Program-made: the position numbers and the translations under genes
Assembly: GCA_964653025.1 (NCBI GenBank)
Contig: CAZZBZ010000006.1
Coordinates: 7,186 to 71,185, forward strand
Length of the DNA stretch: 64,000 nucleotides
DNA from: JABWAM01 sp964653025
GTDB lineage: Bacteria > Verrucomicrobiota > Verrucomicrobiia > JABWAM01
Reading direction: 5' to 3'
Part shown: positions 43,620 to 54,377 of the stretch, one piece after another
Layout: the number at the start of each line of letters is the position of its first letter
Numbering within the stretch: position 1 is the first letter of the stretch
Notes under the pieces: generated by a model
Databases searched by the model: none
Seen by the model: the letters and a program-made list of their open reading frames with translations, nothing else
What the model was told of the DNA's origin: nothing

Positions 43620-44606
43620 ATGAACCCCATCTCCCCCTATTGGAAAGGTCGTCGCGTGACGGTGACCGGTGCGGCCGGCCTGGTCGGTTCCCACCTCTGT
43701 GACCTGCTCGTCGAGGCGGGTGCCGAGATCCTCGCCGTGGACGACCTCTCGAAGGGAATTCGCGAACGCCTTGCCCATCTCGAGGGCAGGATCCGCTTCG
43801 TGAAGGCCGACCTCTGCGTCCCCGGCGCTGCCGAGGAACTCTTCCGTGGGCAGCAGGTGATCCTTCACCTCGCCTCGCGGGCCTACGGGATTGCCTACAG
43901 CGGGGGCCACCACGACGAGATGCTCCGTTTCAACGTGGACCTCAACCACAAGGTCCTCCGCGCTTGTGCCGCCGCGCGGGTCGAGCGCGTCCTGGCGGTG
44001 AGTTCCTCCTGCGTCTACCCGGATGAAGCCCCCTCTCCGACGCCGGAGCTTCCCGTGAATACCGGCGAGCCCGAGCGGGCCAACATCGGCTACGGGCAGG
44101 CCAAGCGTCAGCTCGAGATCGAAGCCACGGATCTCTCGCGCTCCACGGGCATCGGCGTGGCCATCGTTCGCCCCTTCAACGCCTACTCGGGGCGCTACAA
44201 GTGGGAGGGCGAGTACAGCCACGTGATCCCCATGCTCGTGAAGCGCGTCATGGAGGGAGAGGAGCCTCTCGTCATCTGGGGCACGGGCCGCCAGCGTCGC
44301 AACTTCCTTCATGCCGTGGATTTTGGCCGCTGCTTCCTCGCCGTGACGGAACACCACGCGAAGGCCGATCCCGTGAATGTCGGCTACGAGGAGACCGTCT
44401 CCATGGCCGAGCTTGCCGCCGCGATCGGCGAAGCCGCCGGGCGAAAACTCACCATCCGCTTCGACCCCTCCAAGCCCGAGGGTCGCCTTGTGAAGAGCGC
44501 GGATTCCACCAAACTCCGCCGCGTCACGGGGGGCGTGGCGCCCAGCATCCCCCTCGCCGAGGGCCTTCGCGAGATGATCGAGTGGCACCGCCGATCCTTC
44601 GCCTGA
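43620..44606 (+). CDS. NAD-dependent sugar-nucleotide epimerase/dehydratase
   Basis: 328 residues from ATG 43620. Extended SDR: VTVTGAAGLVGSHLCDLLVE with GxxGxxG, AVDDLSKG, HLASRAYGIAYSGGHHDEML, SSSCVYPDEAPSPTPELPVN, Tyr158 and Lys162 in the GYGQAKRQLE segment, and VAIVRPFNAYSGRYKWEGEY. The R-x-FNAYSG-R block and the loss of a long substrate loop resemble GDP-L-fucose synthase or UDP-glucose 4-epimerase relatives. It is likely involved in making activated sugars for surface glycans. The UroD-like gene starts 19 bases downstream. Confidence 0.88.
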   Translation: MNPISPYWKGRRVTVTGAAGLVGSHLCDLLVEAGAEILAVDDLSKGIRERLAHLEGRIRFVKADLCVPGAAEELFRGQQVILHLASRAYGIAYSGGHHDEMLRFNVDLNHKVLRACAAARVERVLAVSSSCVYPDEAPSPTPELPVNTGEPERANIGYGQAKRQLEIEATDLSRSTGIGVAIVRPFNAYSGRYKWEGEYSHVIPMLVKRVMEGEEPLVIWGTGRQRRNFLHAVDFGRCFLAVTEHHAKADPVNVGYEETVSMAELAAAIGEAAGRKLTIRFDPSKPEGRLVKSADSTKLRRVTGGVAPSIPLAEGLREMIEWHRRSFA

Positions 44607-44625
44607 CGGCGGAGGACAAAGGAAA

Positions 44626-45786
44626 ATGAGCATGGATTCCAGCGAACGCCTTCTTGCCTCGCACCACGCGCTGGCCATCAAGAAGAAGATGGATGTGCGG
44701 CGCGAGGAGTACCTCGACTTCATGACGTTTAAGTCGAACGCGCGTCCGCTGTTCGATGAGATTTTCGGACCAATCATTGGTCTCAAGGAGGAGTGGATGG
44801 CGCAGGGGGCGAAGCTGGAGGAGTTGGACATGTCGGCATTTCGCTTTCGTCGGCCGATCTTTCGGAGCCTGCCGGTCACCACCGGATGGATCGAGGGGAA
44901 GCCCGTGCGGATCATCGAGGAAACGGCGGAGTATATCATCGCGCGCGACCAGATGGGGCGGCGGGTAAAGCTCTGCCGCGGCGTGGCCTCCATCCCTCTC
45001 CCCCTCGATCACCCCGTGAAGACGATGGACGACTGGCGCAAGGTGAAGTTCCAGTACGAGTTTCACGAGAAGCGGGTGGCTGCCGACTTTGAGCGGATCG
45101 CCTGCGAGGCCCGCGAGGCGGGGCAAGTGGTGCGCCTGGGGATTCCTGGGGGTTTCGACGAGCCGCGGCAACTTCTCGGCGAGGAAGGGGTGTGCCTGGC
45201 AACCGGGGAGGCCCCGGAGATGCTCCACGAGATCCTCAACACAATCGCGGACACGGCCGTGCGCGTGATCGAGAGCGCAGGAAAACGCGGGGGGTTCGAT
45301 GAGTTGTCGATCCACGAGGACATGGCGGGCAAGAGCGGGCCGCTTTTCGGCCCGCGGCAGGTGCGCGAGTTCATGGCGCCCTACTTCCGTCGAGTTTGGG
45401 CGTCCGCACAGGCTGCCGGAGCAAGGACCTTCATGATGGACTCCGACGGCGACATGAGCCCGATCCTCGGGGATCTCTGCGACGCAGGGTTAAACGCGAT
45501 CCACCCGATGGAGCCGACCGGAAATAACGACCTTCTCGCCGTGCGGGAGAAGTTTGGGAAGCGCTTGGCGTTCCAGGGCGGCATCGACAAGCATGTGCTC
45601 CGCAAGGGGCACGAGGCGATCACGGCGGAACTGGAGCGCAAGGTGCCTCCGATGATCCGTTCAGGGGGATGCATCTTCGGTCTCGACCATCGCATTCCGA
45701 ACGGAACGCCGCTCGAGGCTTACCGCTTCTACCACGCGAAGATGTGGGAGATCCTGGAGAGGGAAGGCGCGAAGCTGACAGCGTAG
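44626..45786 (+). CDS. Uroporphyrinogen decarboxylase-family (MtaA/CmuA-like) protein
   Basis: 386 residues from ATG 44626; GGAGGACAAAGGA precedes it. A TIM-barrel like UroD: KPVRIIEETAEYIIARDQMG, PVKTMDDWRKVKF, VVRLGIPGGFDEPRQLLGEE, FDELSIHEDMAGKSGPLFGP, MDSDGDMSPILGDLCDAGLN, AIHPMEPTGNNDLLAVREKF, AFQGGIDKHVLRKGHEAITA and GGCIFGLDHRIPNGTPLEAY. The HemE N-terminal motif (RQAGRYxPEY) is missing, so heme synthesis is unlikely. Such COG0407 proteins are often corrinoid- or zinc-dependent methyltransferases, but the Cys/His zinc motif is not clear. It follows the epimerase gene after 19 bases. Confidence 0.75.
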   Translation: MSMDSSERLLASHHALAIKKKMDVRREEYLDFMTFKSNARPLFDEIFGPIIGLKEEWMAQGAKLEELDMSAFRFRRPIFRSLPVTTGWIEGKPVRIIEETAEYIIARDQMGRRVKLCRGVASIPLPLDHPVKTMDDWRKVKFQYEFHEKRVAADFERIACEAREAGQVVRLGIPGGFDEPRQLLGEEGVCLATGEAPEMLHEILNTIADTAVRVIESAGKRGGFDELSIHEDMAGKSGPLFGPRQVREFMAPYFRRVWASAQAAGARTFMMDSDGDMSPILGDLCDAGLNAIHPMEPTGNNDLLAVREKFGKRLAFQGGIDKHVLRKGHEAITAELERKVPPMIRSGGCIFGLDHRIPNGTPLEAYRFYHAKMWEILEREGAKLTA

Positions 45787-45856
45787 GGCGGCGCATTGTG
45801 GCCCGCTCTCCCGTCTTTTGCGGTCCAACCCTTGAACCTTTCCCCTTCTCTTCCCC

Positions 45857-48800
45857 TCACTTCTTCTTAAAAAGCCCGTCGAGGAGGTTCTGGAGAGGCG
45901 GTTGCTGGGGCGGGGTGGGCTGACCGGGCTGGGCGGGTTGCGACGGTTGCTGCTTCTTCTCAAGCATCTGCTTGAGGTAGTTGACGCCGGTGTTGATCAG
46001 CGTCTCGCCGACAAACTTGCTGGTGTCGAGGGCGACCTGCGGTTCGGAGAATGTCCCCGTGATGGTCGCGGCGCCCGGGAGGCGGAGCCAGTCACCCCGC
46101 TCGGCGCTCATGGTCTTAAGGAGGGGGGCGAGGAGCGAGGATTTCGCCATCACCGCGCGGTTCATCTTGATCGTGGCTTCCATCGCGAGCCGTTGGTCGA
46201 AGAACGCGTTGCCGCGGAGGGAGACCTGCAGGGCCGAACCGATCACGTGGAGGTTGTCGGTGGACAGTTTTCCGGAGGCGATTTTTGCGGAGCCTTCTAC
46301 GGAGTTCACGGTGGAGGCCGTGATGTCCGGAGACTGGAGGATGCCGCCGAGGCGGGTGAGGGCCTTCCCGATCGAGGGGAGTTTCTCAAGGTGGGCGTCG
46401 CGGATGGCGAGTTCGAGGTTGCCATCGAGATTTTTGTCGAGCATCTCGCGGGAGAGACCGCGGCCCGATCCGTAGATGCGTCCAGTGAGCGTGCCGCTAA
46501 TTTGTCCACGCAAAGAAGGCGTGAATGTTTCCACGAGAGGGCCGAGGGCGAGGTTCTCCACCTTCGACTCGAAGCGGAAGGGACCGGGGGTGCCGTCCTC
46601 GCCCTTGTCGGTCTTCACGCTGGCCGAGAGCGGTGCGCCGCCGAGGGTGGCGTGTGCGTCGGGCACCTCGATGGTGTTGCCCTTCACGCGCAGGGGGAGG
46701 ACAAGGTTGGCGAGGGTGAAATCGCGAACCTTGAGCGAGTCCACCTTCGCGTCGAGGGTGAGGTCGAGCGCGCGCGACAGGGCGGGCGGGGCGGTGGGAG
46801 GGGCATGGGATGGCACCGCGGCGGACGGGGAAGGGGGGGTGGCAGTCGCGGGTGACGGGGTTGCGACGGACGGGAAAATCTGGTCGTACCAAGGGGTGAG
46901 ATCGAGGGACTGGCCAATGAGCTTGAGGTTGGCGAAAAGCAGGGACGGTGTGGATTTGAGGACGCCCGAGGCCTCGACACGGTTTTTCGCCCTGCCAACG
47001 GGATCGAGTTGGAGCGCGGTCGACCGGAGGGTGAGTGTGCCGTTCGTGTTCCACGAAAGGTTGGCCGAGAGGCCGGCGTTGAGGGGCTTGAGGCCCGACG
47101 GCGCGGTGCCCCCGATGACGAGGTTCTTCGCCTCGACCTTCCCGTCGAACGAAAGCGTGCCTGCGTCCCAGGCAACTTCGCCCTGTCCGGAAAAGAGGAG
47201 GGATCGCAGCTCGATGCCGGGAAGCCACGCGGCAAGGAGGGGGGCGAAGGCGGTCTCGCGGCAGTCGCTGGCCTCGAAGCGAGTGCGAAGGGCGCCCGTG
47301 CGCGCGTTCCAACTTGCGTTGGCGAGGAGGATGCCTGTGGGTTGATCCGCGACGAGCAGGGTAAGGCGGGTGTCGTTGGCGCGGAATTCAGGATTGCCCC
47401 AGCCGACGACGGCGTCGAGTTGTGCTGCGAGGCGGGTGTATCGGATGCCCTGCCATACGATGGAGACGTTCCTGGTCGAGGTGGTTGTCCGTGCGACAAA
47501 GCGGCCGGTTGCGTCAAGCTTCCATTCCGCCGTGATGGATGCGGTGCCCGAGGGGATTGCGAGGTCGGCGACCGGATGGAGGGCAAGGAGAGTGGGGAGC
47601 GGGGCGGAAAGGACGAGGCGTCCCGCGCCGGCATGCGCGGAGAGATTCCAACTCCCGTCGAGGGTGGCCTCTGCGATTTCTTCGCCTTTCTCGATGAGTC
47701 GGAAGGAGTTTTTCTCGAAGCGGAGTGTTTTGAGGTCGCGCAGGCTGGTGCGTCCCACGACCTGGGCAGCGGCGTCGGTAAACGAGATTTTGGGGGTGAC
47801 GAGGGCGATTCCTGCGGCGCCAATGCGGCCATCGAACGAAAGGAGATGTCCCTGCTCCGAGGCAGTGATCTTGAGCGTGGCCGCAAGCGTGCCCGCGTCG
47901 AGGCGCCAGCCGGGAGGGAGGTCGAGGAGGCGCAGGAAGGGTGCGATCTCGAGCGGGGAAAGTTGGAGGCTGAACTCGGCGTCCTCGGCAGGGGTGCCGA
48001 GGTTTTCGCCCTCCTTCCACGAGATCGTCATGGGGCGGTTGAGCGTCCCCTTGAGAAGTGGACCGCTACCTTGGCGCGTGGTGTCGAGGTTGAGTTGGGA
48101 GATTGTGGCTTGTCGGATGCGAAGGTTGATTTCGATTTCGTGATCGAGGGAGATCTGGATGGGGCGAGCGAAGAGGGCGGAGAGATTGGGGGAGGAAACC
48201 ATGAGCGGGTTCGCGGTGAGGCGGCCTTTGGTGCGAATCAGGGTGGCGTCGTGTCGGAGGGAGAGGTGGCCGGTGTACCCGATCTGCGTCGGTCCAAAAT
48301 CCATGTGGCGCGCACCGAAGAGAAGATTGAGCACCGGCTTGCCCACAGGGCCGATTTCCATGTCGAGTTCCGCCTCTCTCGCCGCGAGGTCGAGGGGGCC
48401 CGTTGCCCGTGCGGTGGCGAGCGCGGTTCCCGCACGTTCCACGGTGAGGGCCGCCTCACGGAGAAGGCCCTTGCCGTTCACACCGGATCCAAGATCGAAG
48501 TGCAGGGTTGCGGAGAAACCTTCGAAACGCTCGGCCCCGGCGTGGCCAGCGAGGCGATCAATAAAAAGCTCACCTTTCGCGGAGCGAGGGATGAGCGCCT
48601 CGTCGAGGTTCACCGCGAGTTTTGCGCGTGCGTTGCCGGTGGCGGTGGTGGCGTGCGCTTCCTGTCCCTCTTCCCCGGGGGCTTCTTGCTTCAGGGAGAA
48701 TCCCAGGTCGAGGTCGAGGGTCGCGGAGCCGCCCGGACGAAGGTCTTGTGCGGAAAGGTTGGCGGTGCCGATCTCGATTTTCCTGAGGGGGGCCTCGTGG

Positions 48801-49357
48801 ACGAGGTGCAGGTTGCGGATCGAGAGATTCCCGACCCAAACAGGGAGCGGGGGAGGTGCGTCAGTACTTGTCGAAACGGGCGTCGGGACTTTCGCGGTCG
48901 CAGCGGCGGGTTGGAAAGCCTTTGGCATGTCCGCGAAGGTGCCGTCCGGTCTCTCGACGAGGTGGATCGACGGGGATTCGAGTTGCAGGGTCTCAGCTTC
49001 AAAGCGCCCGAGGAGCGCGGCCCAGCCGTGATAGCGGGCGGAAAGACGCACGGCGGCAAGGAGCGGGCGTTCGGCCGGGCCGATGCGCAGGTTCTCGATC
49101 TCGATCGAGGAGAACGGGTGCCAGGCGACCCGCGAGGCGGTGATCTCCATACCGAAATTTTTTGAGAGATGGGGCAGGATCACGCGGCGGACGCCGGCAT
49201 CGCTCGTCAGCCAGAACCCGAAGCCGAGCAGGAGGGCGAAGAGGGAGACGCACAGGATGGCGGTGAGCCCAAGCCATCGGGCACCTCGATTTTTTGGGGC
49301 CGATGCAGGCACCGGTTCTTGGGAAAGGCCGTGAGTTGGGGGAGCGGCGTCAGGCAT
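45857..49357 (-). CDS. Giant AsmA-like/TamB-related envelope protein
   Basis: 1166 residues from ATG 49357; the frame stays open much further upstream, but that stretch is the antisense of the DHOD-like gene and includes no signal. A membrane anchor (RWLGLTAILCVSLFALLLGF) is followed by an AsmA-like N-terminus (GVRRVILPHLSKNFGMEITA, SRVAWHPFSSIEIENLRIGP) and a very long repetitive beta-rich body. The C-terminal AsmA_2-like region includes EVPDAHATLGGAPLSASVKT, SLRGQISGTLTGRIYGSGRG and RLPGAATITGTFSEPQVALD. A Pro/Gln-rich tail ends with LLDGLFKKK. AsmA family proteins form periplasmic bridges that move lipids to the outer membrane. It is convergent with the UroD-like gene. Confidence 0.85.
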   Translation of the reverse strand: MPDAAPPTHGLSQEPVPASAPKNRGARWLGLTAILCVSLFALLLGFGFWLTSDAGVRRVILPHLSKNFGMEITASRVAWHPFSSIEIENLRIGPAERPLLAAVRLSARYHGWAALLGRFEAETLQLESPSIHLVERPDGTFADMPKAFQPAAATAKVPTPVSTSTDAPPPLPVWVGNLSIRNLHLVHEAPLRKIEIGTANLSAQDLRPGGSATLDLDLGFSLKQEAPGEEGQEAHATTATGNARAKLAVNLDEALIPRSAKGELFIDRLAGHAGAERFEGFSATLHFDLGSGVNGKGLLREAALTVERAGTALATARATGPLDLAAREAELDMEIGPVGKPVLNLLFGARHMDFGPTQIGYTGHLSLRHDATLIRTKGRLTANPLMVSSPNLSALFARPIQISLDHEIEINLRIRQATISQLNLDTTRQGSGPLLKGTLNRPMTISWKEGENLGTPAEDAEFSLQLSPLEIAPFLRLLDLPPGWRLDAGTLAATLKITASEQGHLLSFDGRIGAAGIALVTPKISFTDAAAQVVGRTSLRDLKTLRFEKNSFRLIEKGEEIAEATLDGSWNLSAHAGAGRLVLSAPLPTLLALHPVADLAIPSGTASITAEWKLDATGRFVARTTTSTRNVSIVWQGIRYTRLAAQLDAVVGWGNPEFRANDTRLTLLVADQPTGILLANASWNARTGALRTRFEASDCRETAFAPLLAAWLPGIELRSLLFSGQGEVAWDAGTLSFDGKVEAKNLVIGGTAPSGLKPLNAGLSANLSWNTNGTLTLRSTALQLDPVGRAKNRVEASGVLKSTPSLLFANLKLIGQSLDLTPWYDQIFPSVATPSPATATPPSPSAAVPSHAPPTAPPALSRALDLTLDAKVDSLKVRDFTLANLVLPLRVKGNTIEVPDAHATLGGAPLSASVKTDKGEDGTPGPFRFESKVENLALGPLVETFTPSLRGQISGTLTGRIYGSGRGLSREMLDKNLDGNLELAIRDAHLEKLPSIGKALTRLGGILQSPDITASTVNSVEGSAKIASGKLSTDNLHVIGSALQVSLRGNAFFDQRLAMEATIKMNRAVMAKSSLLAPLLKTMSAERGDWLRLPGAATITGTFSEPQVALDTSKFVGETLINTGVNYLKQMLEKKQQPSQPAQPGQPTPPQQPPLQNLLDGLFKKK

Positions 49358-49468
49358 TCCCCCATTGTACACGTCGGAGAATGGGGGGCAAAGTGGCAAA
49401 AGGGGGGGCAAGGAGACTCCCGGCTTGCCCCGGGGTCGGGGGTGTGGTTCCAAGGGGGTGGCACCCTT

Positions 49469-50668
49469 ATGAACTCGCCGCTTCCCATCCAGTTGGAGAT
49501 TTCCGCGGCCGAAAGGTCCTGTCTCGAACGGGACTACGAGCTTTACGCGACGGATGAGTTGCCCGCGGCATGGGAGGACTTCGTGCAGGAGGAGTATGGC
49601 CTCGATGTGGCGGGGAGGTTTGCGGGCATGCCGATCCGCAATCCTTTCGGTTGCGCGGGCGGACCGCTTTGTCGGAACATCCTGCAGGTGCGCGAAGCCT
49701 CCGAGGCGGGGCTTGGGTTCATCACCCTGATCGCGGCGCGGGCGCGCGATGAAGCGGGCGCCACCATGGTGCAGGACTGGCGTGGGTTGGAGTCCGAGAT
49801 CGATCTCGAGGAGCGCGACGGTGGGCGCTCGCTGACGTGGATCGAGTGCGGGTGGTACGACACCCTCGATGTTTACGCGGAGTTTCTGCGCACCGCCCTC
49901 GATGTGGGGGGGCGTCGTCGGATGCTTGTGATCCCGGCAATACGCATCAGCGTGAACGCGCGCGGCCAGGCGAGTCCGCCCGAGGTTCGCCACACGGTCC
50001 GCCTGCTCCAGGAGGTCTGGCACGGGGCACATCCCGACCAGTCGCTTCCGCTGGAGGTGGAGGTCCTTCCCGAGATGCGCGGACTTTCACCGGCGAACAA
50101 GAAGAAAGCGCTGCTGCGCGCCTACGGCGCGGTCGCGGGTCTCATCAAGGCCGCATCCGAGCATCCGCGCTATGTGTGCGCGGGACTGAAGCTGGGCTCC
50201 GCCGCGTTCGATGCCGCCTTCCAGGCCCGCGCGGTGGAGGCGGCCCTTGGCGGGGCGGAGAAGCCAGGGTTCCTTGTCCTCTTCGAACGCCTGCGGCGGT
50301 TTGAGCGGCGGCGTGGCGGACGGTGCACGGTCTCGTTCGGGGGTGAAGAACTCTCGCGGCGCAACCTCGCGGCCCTCGATCGCCTCGACCGGACGGTGGA
50401 GTTCAGCGCCCTTGGCGACATCACCACGGGGAGGAGGATGGTCGAGTACGCGCTGCGCGGCGCGACGAGCGGGCAGATGCACACGATCTTCCATCTCCCC
50501 TCGTCCTTTTACCGTCGCCAAACGGGTACGCGGATCGATCGGGCCCTCCATGAGTTGGTTTTCCACCCGCACCACGGCCTCGTTGCGGCGATGCTCCACG
50601 TGAAGGCAAGGGCCGGCGTCGCCCGATTTCTCGATCTCGCGAAGGCGCGCGCGAAACTCGCGAGCTGA
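49469..50668 (+). CDS. Dihydroorotate dehydrogenase-like TIM-barrel protein
   Basis: 399 residues from ATG 49469. The N-terminal FMN-type signature PIRNPFGCAGGPLCRNILQV resembles the NP-GxAxG loop of the DHOD/PreA family, with GLGFITLIAARARDEAGATM. The C-terminal half has RYVCAGLKLGSAAFDAAFQA, ALGDITTGRRMVEYALRGAT then SGQMHTIFHLPSSFY, where the GxM..al.aGA..vq pattern is the phosphate/FMN end of that barrel. The catalytic base and Fe-S motifs of true dihydroorotate dehydrogenases are not obvious, so the substrate is unknown. It is divergent from the AsmA-like gene and 59 bases upstream of the ABC transporter genes, possibly co-transcribed. Confidence 0.6.
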   Translation: MNSPLPIQLEISAAERSCLERDYELYATDELPAAWEDFVQEEYGLDVAGRFAGMPIRNPFGCAGGPLCRNILQVREASEAGLGFITLIAARARDEAGATMVQDWRGLESEIDLEERDGGRSLTWIECGWYDTLDVYAEFLRTALDVGGRRRMLVIPAIRISVNARGQASPPEVRHTVRLLQEVWHGAHPDQSLPLEVEVLPEMRGLSPANKKKALLRAYGAVAGLIKAASEHPRYVCAGLKLGSAAFDAAFQARAVEAALGGAEKPGFLVLFERLRRFERRRGGRCTVSFGGEELSRRNLAALDRLDRTVEFSALGDITTGRRMVEYALRGATSGQMHTIFHLPSSFYRRQTGTRIDRALHELVFHPHHGLVAAMLHVKARAGVARFLDLAKARAKLAS

Positions 50669-50727
50669 GCGGGTCATCCCGAAGTTGCGGTTCGGGGGCC
50701 GGGGTGGTAGTCGGAGGCGATCACCCC

Positions 50728-51776
<1,049 letters not shown>

Positions 51777-51780
<4 letters not shown>

Positions 51781-53513
51781 AGAATAGCTGGAAGTTCCGG
51801 GCGGGGCTGGCGTTGACGTTCGCCTTCCTCGCGCTTTTCCTCATCTGGCCCGTTTTCTTCGTGGTTCAGGGGAGTGTGCTGGTCGAGCAGGAGGGGCGCA
51901 CGCGGTTCACGGCCGTGTTCTTCCAACTCTTCGCGCAGAGCCCGTTCATGTGGACCTGCCTGCTGAACAGCCTTGCGCTGGCGGTGTGCAGCACGGGGGT
52001 TTGTGTCCTCATTTCGCTGCCGCTGGCACAGCTCTTCGCGCGGCACGACTTCCCGGGAAAGATGCTCTGGCAGGCGCTCCTCATGGGGCCGCTCATCCTG
52101 CCGCCGTTCGTCGGGGCCATCGGCGTGCAACAGATCTTCGCGCGGTTTGGCACGCTGAACCACTGGCTGGGGCTGGTGGGGCCGGGCGTGGCAGACCCGA
52201 GGCCGATCGACTGGCTCGGCGACGGGGGCTTCTGGGGGGCGGTGGTGATGCAGTCGCTCCACCTTTTTCCGATCCTTTTCCTGAACCTCACCGCCTCGAT
52301 GGCGAACATCAATCCGGCCATGCGTGAGGCGGCGCGCGGCCTCGGCGCCGCCCCGTGGCGTGTCTTTCACACGGTCACCCTGCCGCTCCTTACCCCCGGG
52401 TTCTTTGCGGGCGCGATCATCGTCTTTGTCTGGGCGTTCACCGACCTCGGGACACCGCTCATCTTCGGGTTCTCCAACGTGGTGGCCGTCCAGATCTTCG
52501 ACAAGGTCAATGAGGCCGGCTTCAACCCTTTCGGGTACACGCTGGTCATCGTGGTGCTCGTGACCACCGTGGTCCTTTTTCTCATCTCGCGCCAGCTAGT
52601 GGCGCGGCAGGACTACGTCACCCAGGGCAAAGCCTCGGCGCGCGAGGATCTCGAGCCGCTGCGGGGAAGGGGGCTTGCGCTCGCCACGGTGGGGCTCGGG
52701 TTCATTGGTGCCCTTGCCTTGCTCCCGCACGCGAGTGTTGTTCTCCAGTCGTTGAGCGGAAAGTGGTTCATGGGCGCGCTGCCGCAGGAGTGGACGCTCG
52801 GTCACTACCGTGAGGTGTTTACCCTGCCGCAGACGATGACAGGACTGCGCAACAGCCTCTTCTACTCGAGCCTGAGTGCGGGGGTGGATGTGGTGCTCGG
52901 CGTTGCCATCGCCTATTGGCTCGCGCGAAAGGAGTTTGCGGGCAAAGCGCTGCTCGACGCCCTGACGGTCCTCCCGCTTGCCCTCCCCGGCATCGTGCTG
53001 GCCTTCGGCTACGTGATGGCGTTCAACGTGCCGAAGTCATGGCACGGGCTCGACCTCGGCTGGCTCAGGTCGTTCCTGAATCCGCGGGAGAACCCGACGC
53101 TCCTCCTCGTGGTGAGCTACAGCGTGCGGCGCCTGCCCTTCATCGTGCGTGCCGTGTATGCGGGCCTGCAGCAGATGAGCGTCTCGCTGGAGGAGGCCTC
53201 CCGGAATCTTGGTGCGAGCGAGGCGGTCACCGTGCGCCGTGTGGTCCTTCCCCTTGTGCGGGGCAACGTGATCGCGGGCGCGGCGCTGACCTTTGCCTTT
53301 GCCTTCCTCGAGGTGAGCGACAGCCTGATTCTCGCGATGAAGGAGCAGTTCTACCCAACGACAAAAACGATCTGGGCCCTCATGGGGCGGATCGAGCCGG
53401 GGGCGGGCGCGGTGGCGAGCGCGCTTGGCGTGCTCGGGATGCTCCTCCTTTTCCTCGCCTTCTACATAGCCAACCGCGTCCTCGGCAAACGCATGGGCAA
53501 CCTTTTCGGTTGA
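51777..53513 (+). CDS. ABC transporter permease, two fused transmembrane domains (FbpB-like)
   Basis: 578 residues with about 12 helices. It contains two BPD_transp_1 halves, each with an EAA-type loop: MREAARGLGAAPWRVFHTVT then LPLLTPG, and LEEASRNLGASEAVTVRRVV then LPLVRGN. This double-domain architecture is typical of iron(III) permeases (FbpB/SfuB) and some spermidine/phosphonate systems. It pairs with the ATPase in the overlapping upstream gene. No periplasmic binding protein lies within the window, so the substrate remains unknown. A soluble secreted protein follows after 44 bases but lacks binding-protein features. Confidence 0.92.
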
Positions 53514-53557
53514 GTGTGCTTCCGGCTTGCATGGGAGAGGCAGGGGAGGCATAAGCC

Positions 53558-54076
53558 TTGGCCGTGCGCATTGCCCTGGCATTGATCGCGCTTTTCGCGC
53601 TGGCTCGCCCCTGTCGCGCCGAGATCAGCTCCGACTGGGAGGTGATGAAGGTCCATCACGAGTTGATCGACACGGTCGGCGAGACGACCGAGTTGGTCGG
53701 GGATCTCAAGGAGAAGGCGGCCTTTCAGCGGAACCTTTCGCTCAACGCGAAGCAGGTCACCGGCATCCGCTTCGTGGTCCACTGGAAGGCCCCCTCTACG
53801 GGGATCCCAAAGTTCGCGGTCAAGATCGAGGCGCGCGGCGTGGTTCCCGCGACGAATGAGGAGACCTGGAAGGAGATCATCAAGCTGTACAAGGAGACGC
53901 CCGATTTTAGCGGCTGGACGTATGCCGACATCAAGGGCGACGCCCTGGTGAAGTTCGGGCGGGTGATGGCGTGGAAAGTGACTCTTTTGCAGAACGGGAA
54001 GCCGATGGCGACCCGAGATTCGTTCACGTGGGACGAAGCCGCGGCGGTCGCGGCCAGGAACAAAGACAAGCCCTGA
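53558..54076 (+). CDS. Small secreted protein of unknown function
   Basis: 172 residues from TTG 53558, with GGGGAGG nine bases upstream; a GTG at 53564 is less well spaced. Signal peptide MAVRIALALIALFALARPCR ends near CRAE. The mature part (ISSDWEVMKVHHELIDTVGE, VTGIRFVVHWKAPSTGIPKF, GVVPATNEETWKEIIKLYKE) is charged and mixed alpha/beta. I recognise no family. It lies after an ABC permease gene and before the small conserved gene at 54116 on the same strand. Periplasmic localisation is the only safe inference. Confidence 0.6.
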   Translation: MAVRIALALIALFALARPCRAEISSDWEVMKVHHELIDTVGETTELVGDLKEKAAFQRNLSLNAKQVTGIRFVVHWKAPSTGIPKFAVKIEARGVVPATNEETWKEIIKLYKETPDFSGWTYADIKGDALVKFGRVMAWKVTLLQNGKPMATRDSFTWDEAAAVAARNKDKP

Positions 54077-54115
54077 CCCCGGACCGCGGGGCGAGGCACC
54101 CAAGGAGGAATCACC

Positions 54116-54319
54116 ATGGCATTCAGCGTTGTCAGCAACAAGTCGCAGAAAACCTATTACCTTCACTCCCGCGAGGTGGTCCTCAGGGGGGACCGGAAGC
54201 AGCGGATCTTCTTCTTCGCCGGTGAGGTGAAGGAGGGGGCGCTCGACGCGATCCCCGAGGGGTACGAGACGATGGAGAACCCGCGCACCGGCCTCCCGAT
54301 GCTGCGGAAGAAAAAGTAA
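54116..54319 (+). CDS. Small conserved basic protein
   Basis: 67 residues. A strong Shine-Dalgarno sequence AAGGAGG lies at 54102-54108, 7 bases before the ATG, the best in the window. The protein starts MAFSVVSNKSQKTYYLHSRE and ends with RTGLPMLRKKK. It contains RKQRIFFFAGEVKEGALDAI then PEGYETMENP, a pattern I recall from small proteins of unknown function in diverse bacteria and archaea, without a reliable name. An intrinsic terminator with a T-run lies directly after the stop, so it ends its transcript. Confidence 0.75.
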   Translation: MAFSVVSNKSQKTYYLHSREVVLRGDRKQRIFFFAGEVKEGALDAIPEGYETMENPRTGLPMLRKKK

Positions 54320-54321
54320 CC

Positions 54322-54342
54322 CGGCGCTTGGCGCCCCTTTTT
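54322..54342 (+). terminator. Intrinsic terminator after small basic protein gene
   Basis: GGCGC (54323-54327), loop TTG, GCGCC (54331-54335), then CC and five T (54338-54342). Stem and T-run fit a rho-independent terminator immediately downstream of the stop at 54319. Confidence 0.6.
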
Positions 54343-54377
54343 CGTTGACCCCCGGTTCGCCCCAGCGCGGGAGAATC

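Noticed and set aside
47009..49165. Long plus-strand frame of about 718 codons across the AsmA-like gene
   Set aside because: The minus strand has the signal anchor and AsmA features; this frame has none.
49358..50032. N-terminal extension of the AsmA-like gene to 50032
   Set aside because: It would be antisense to the DHOD-like gene and would place 225 residues before the membrane anchor.
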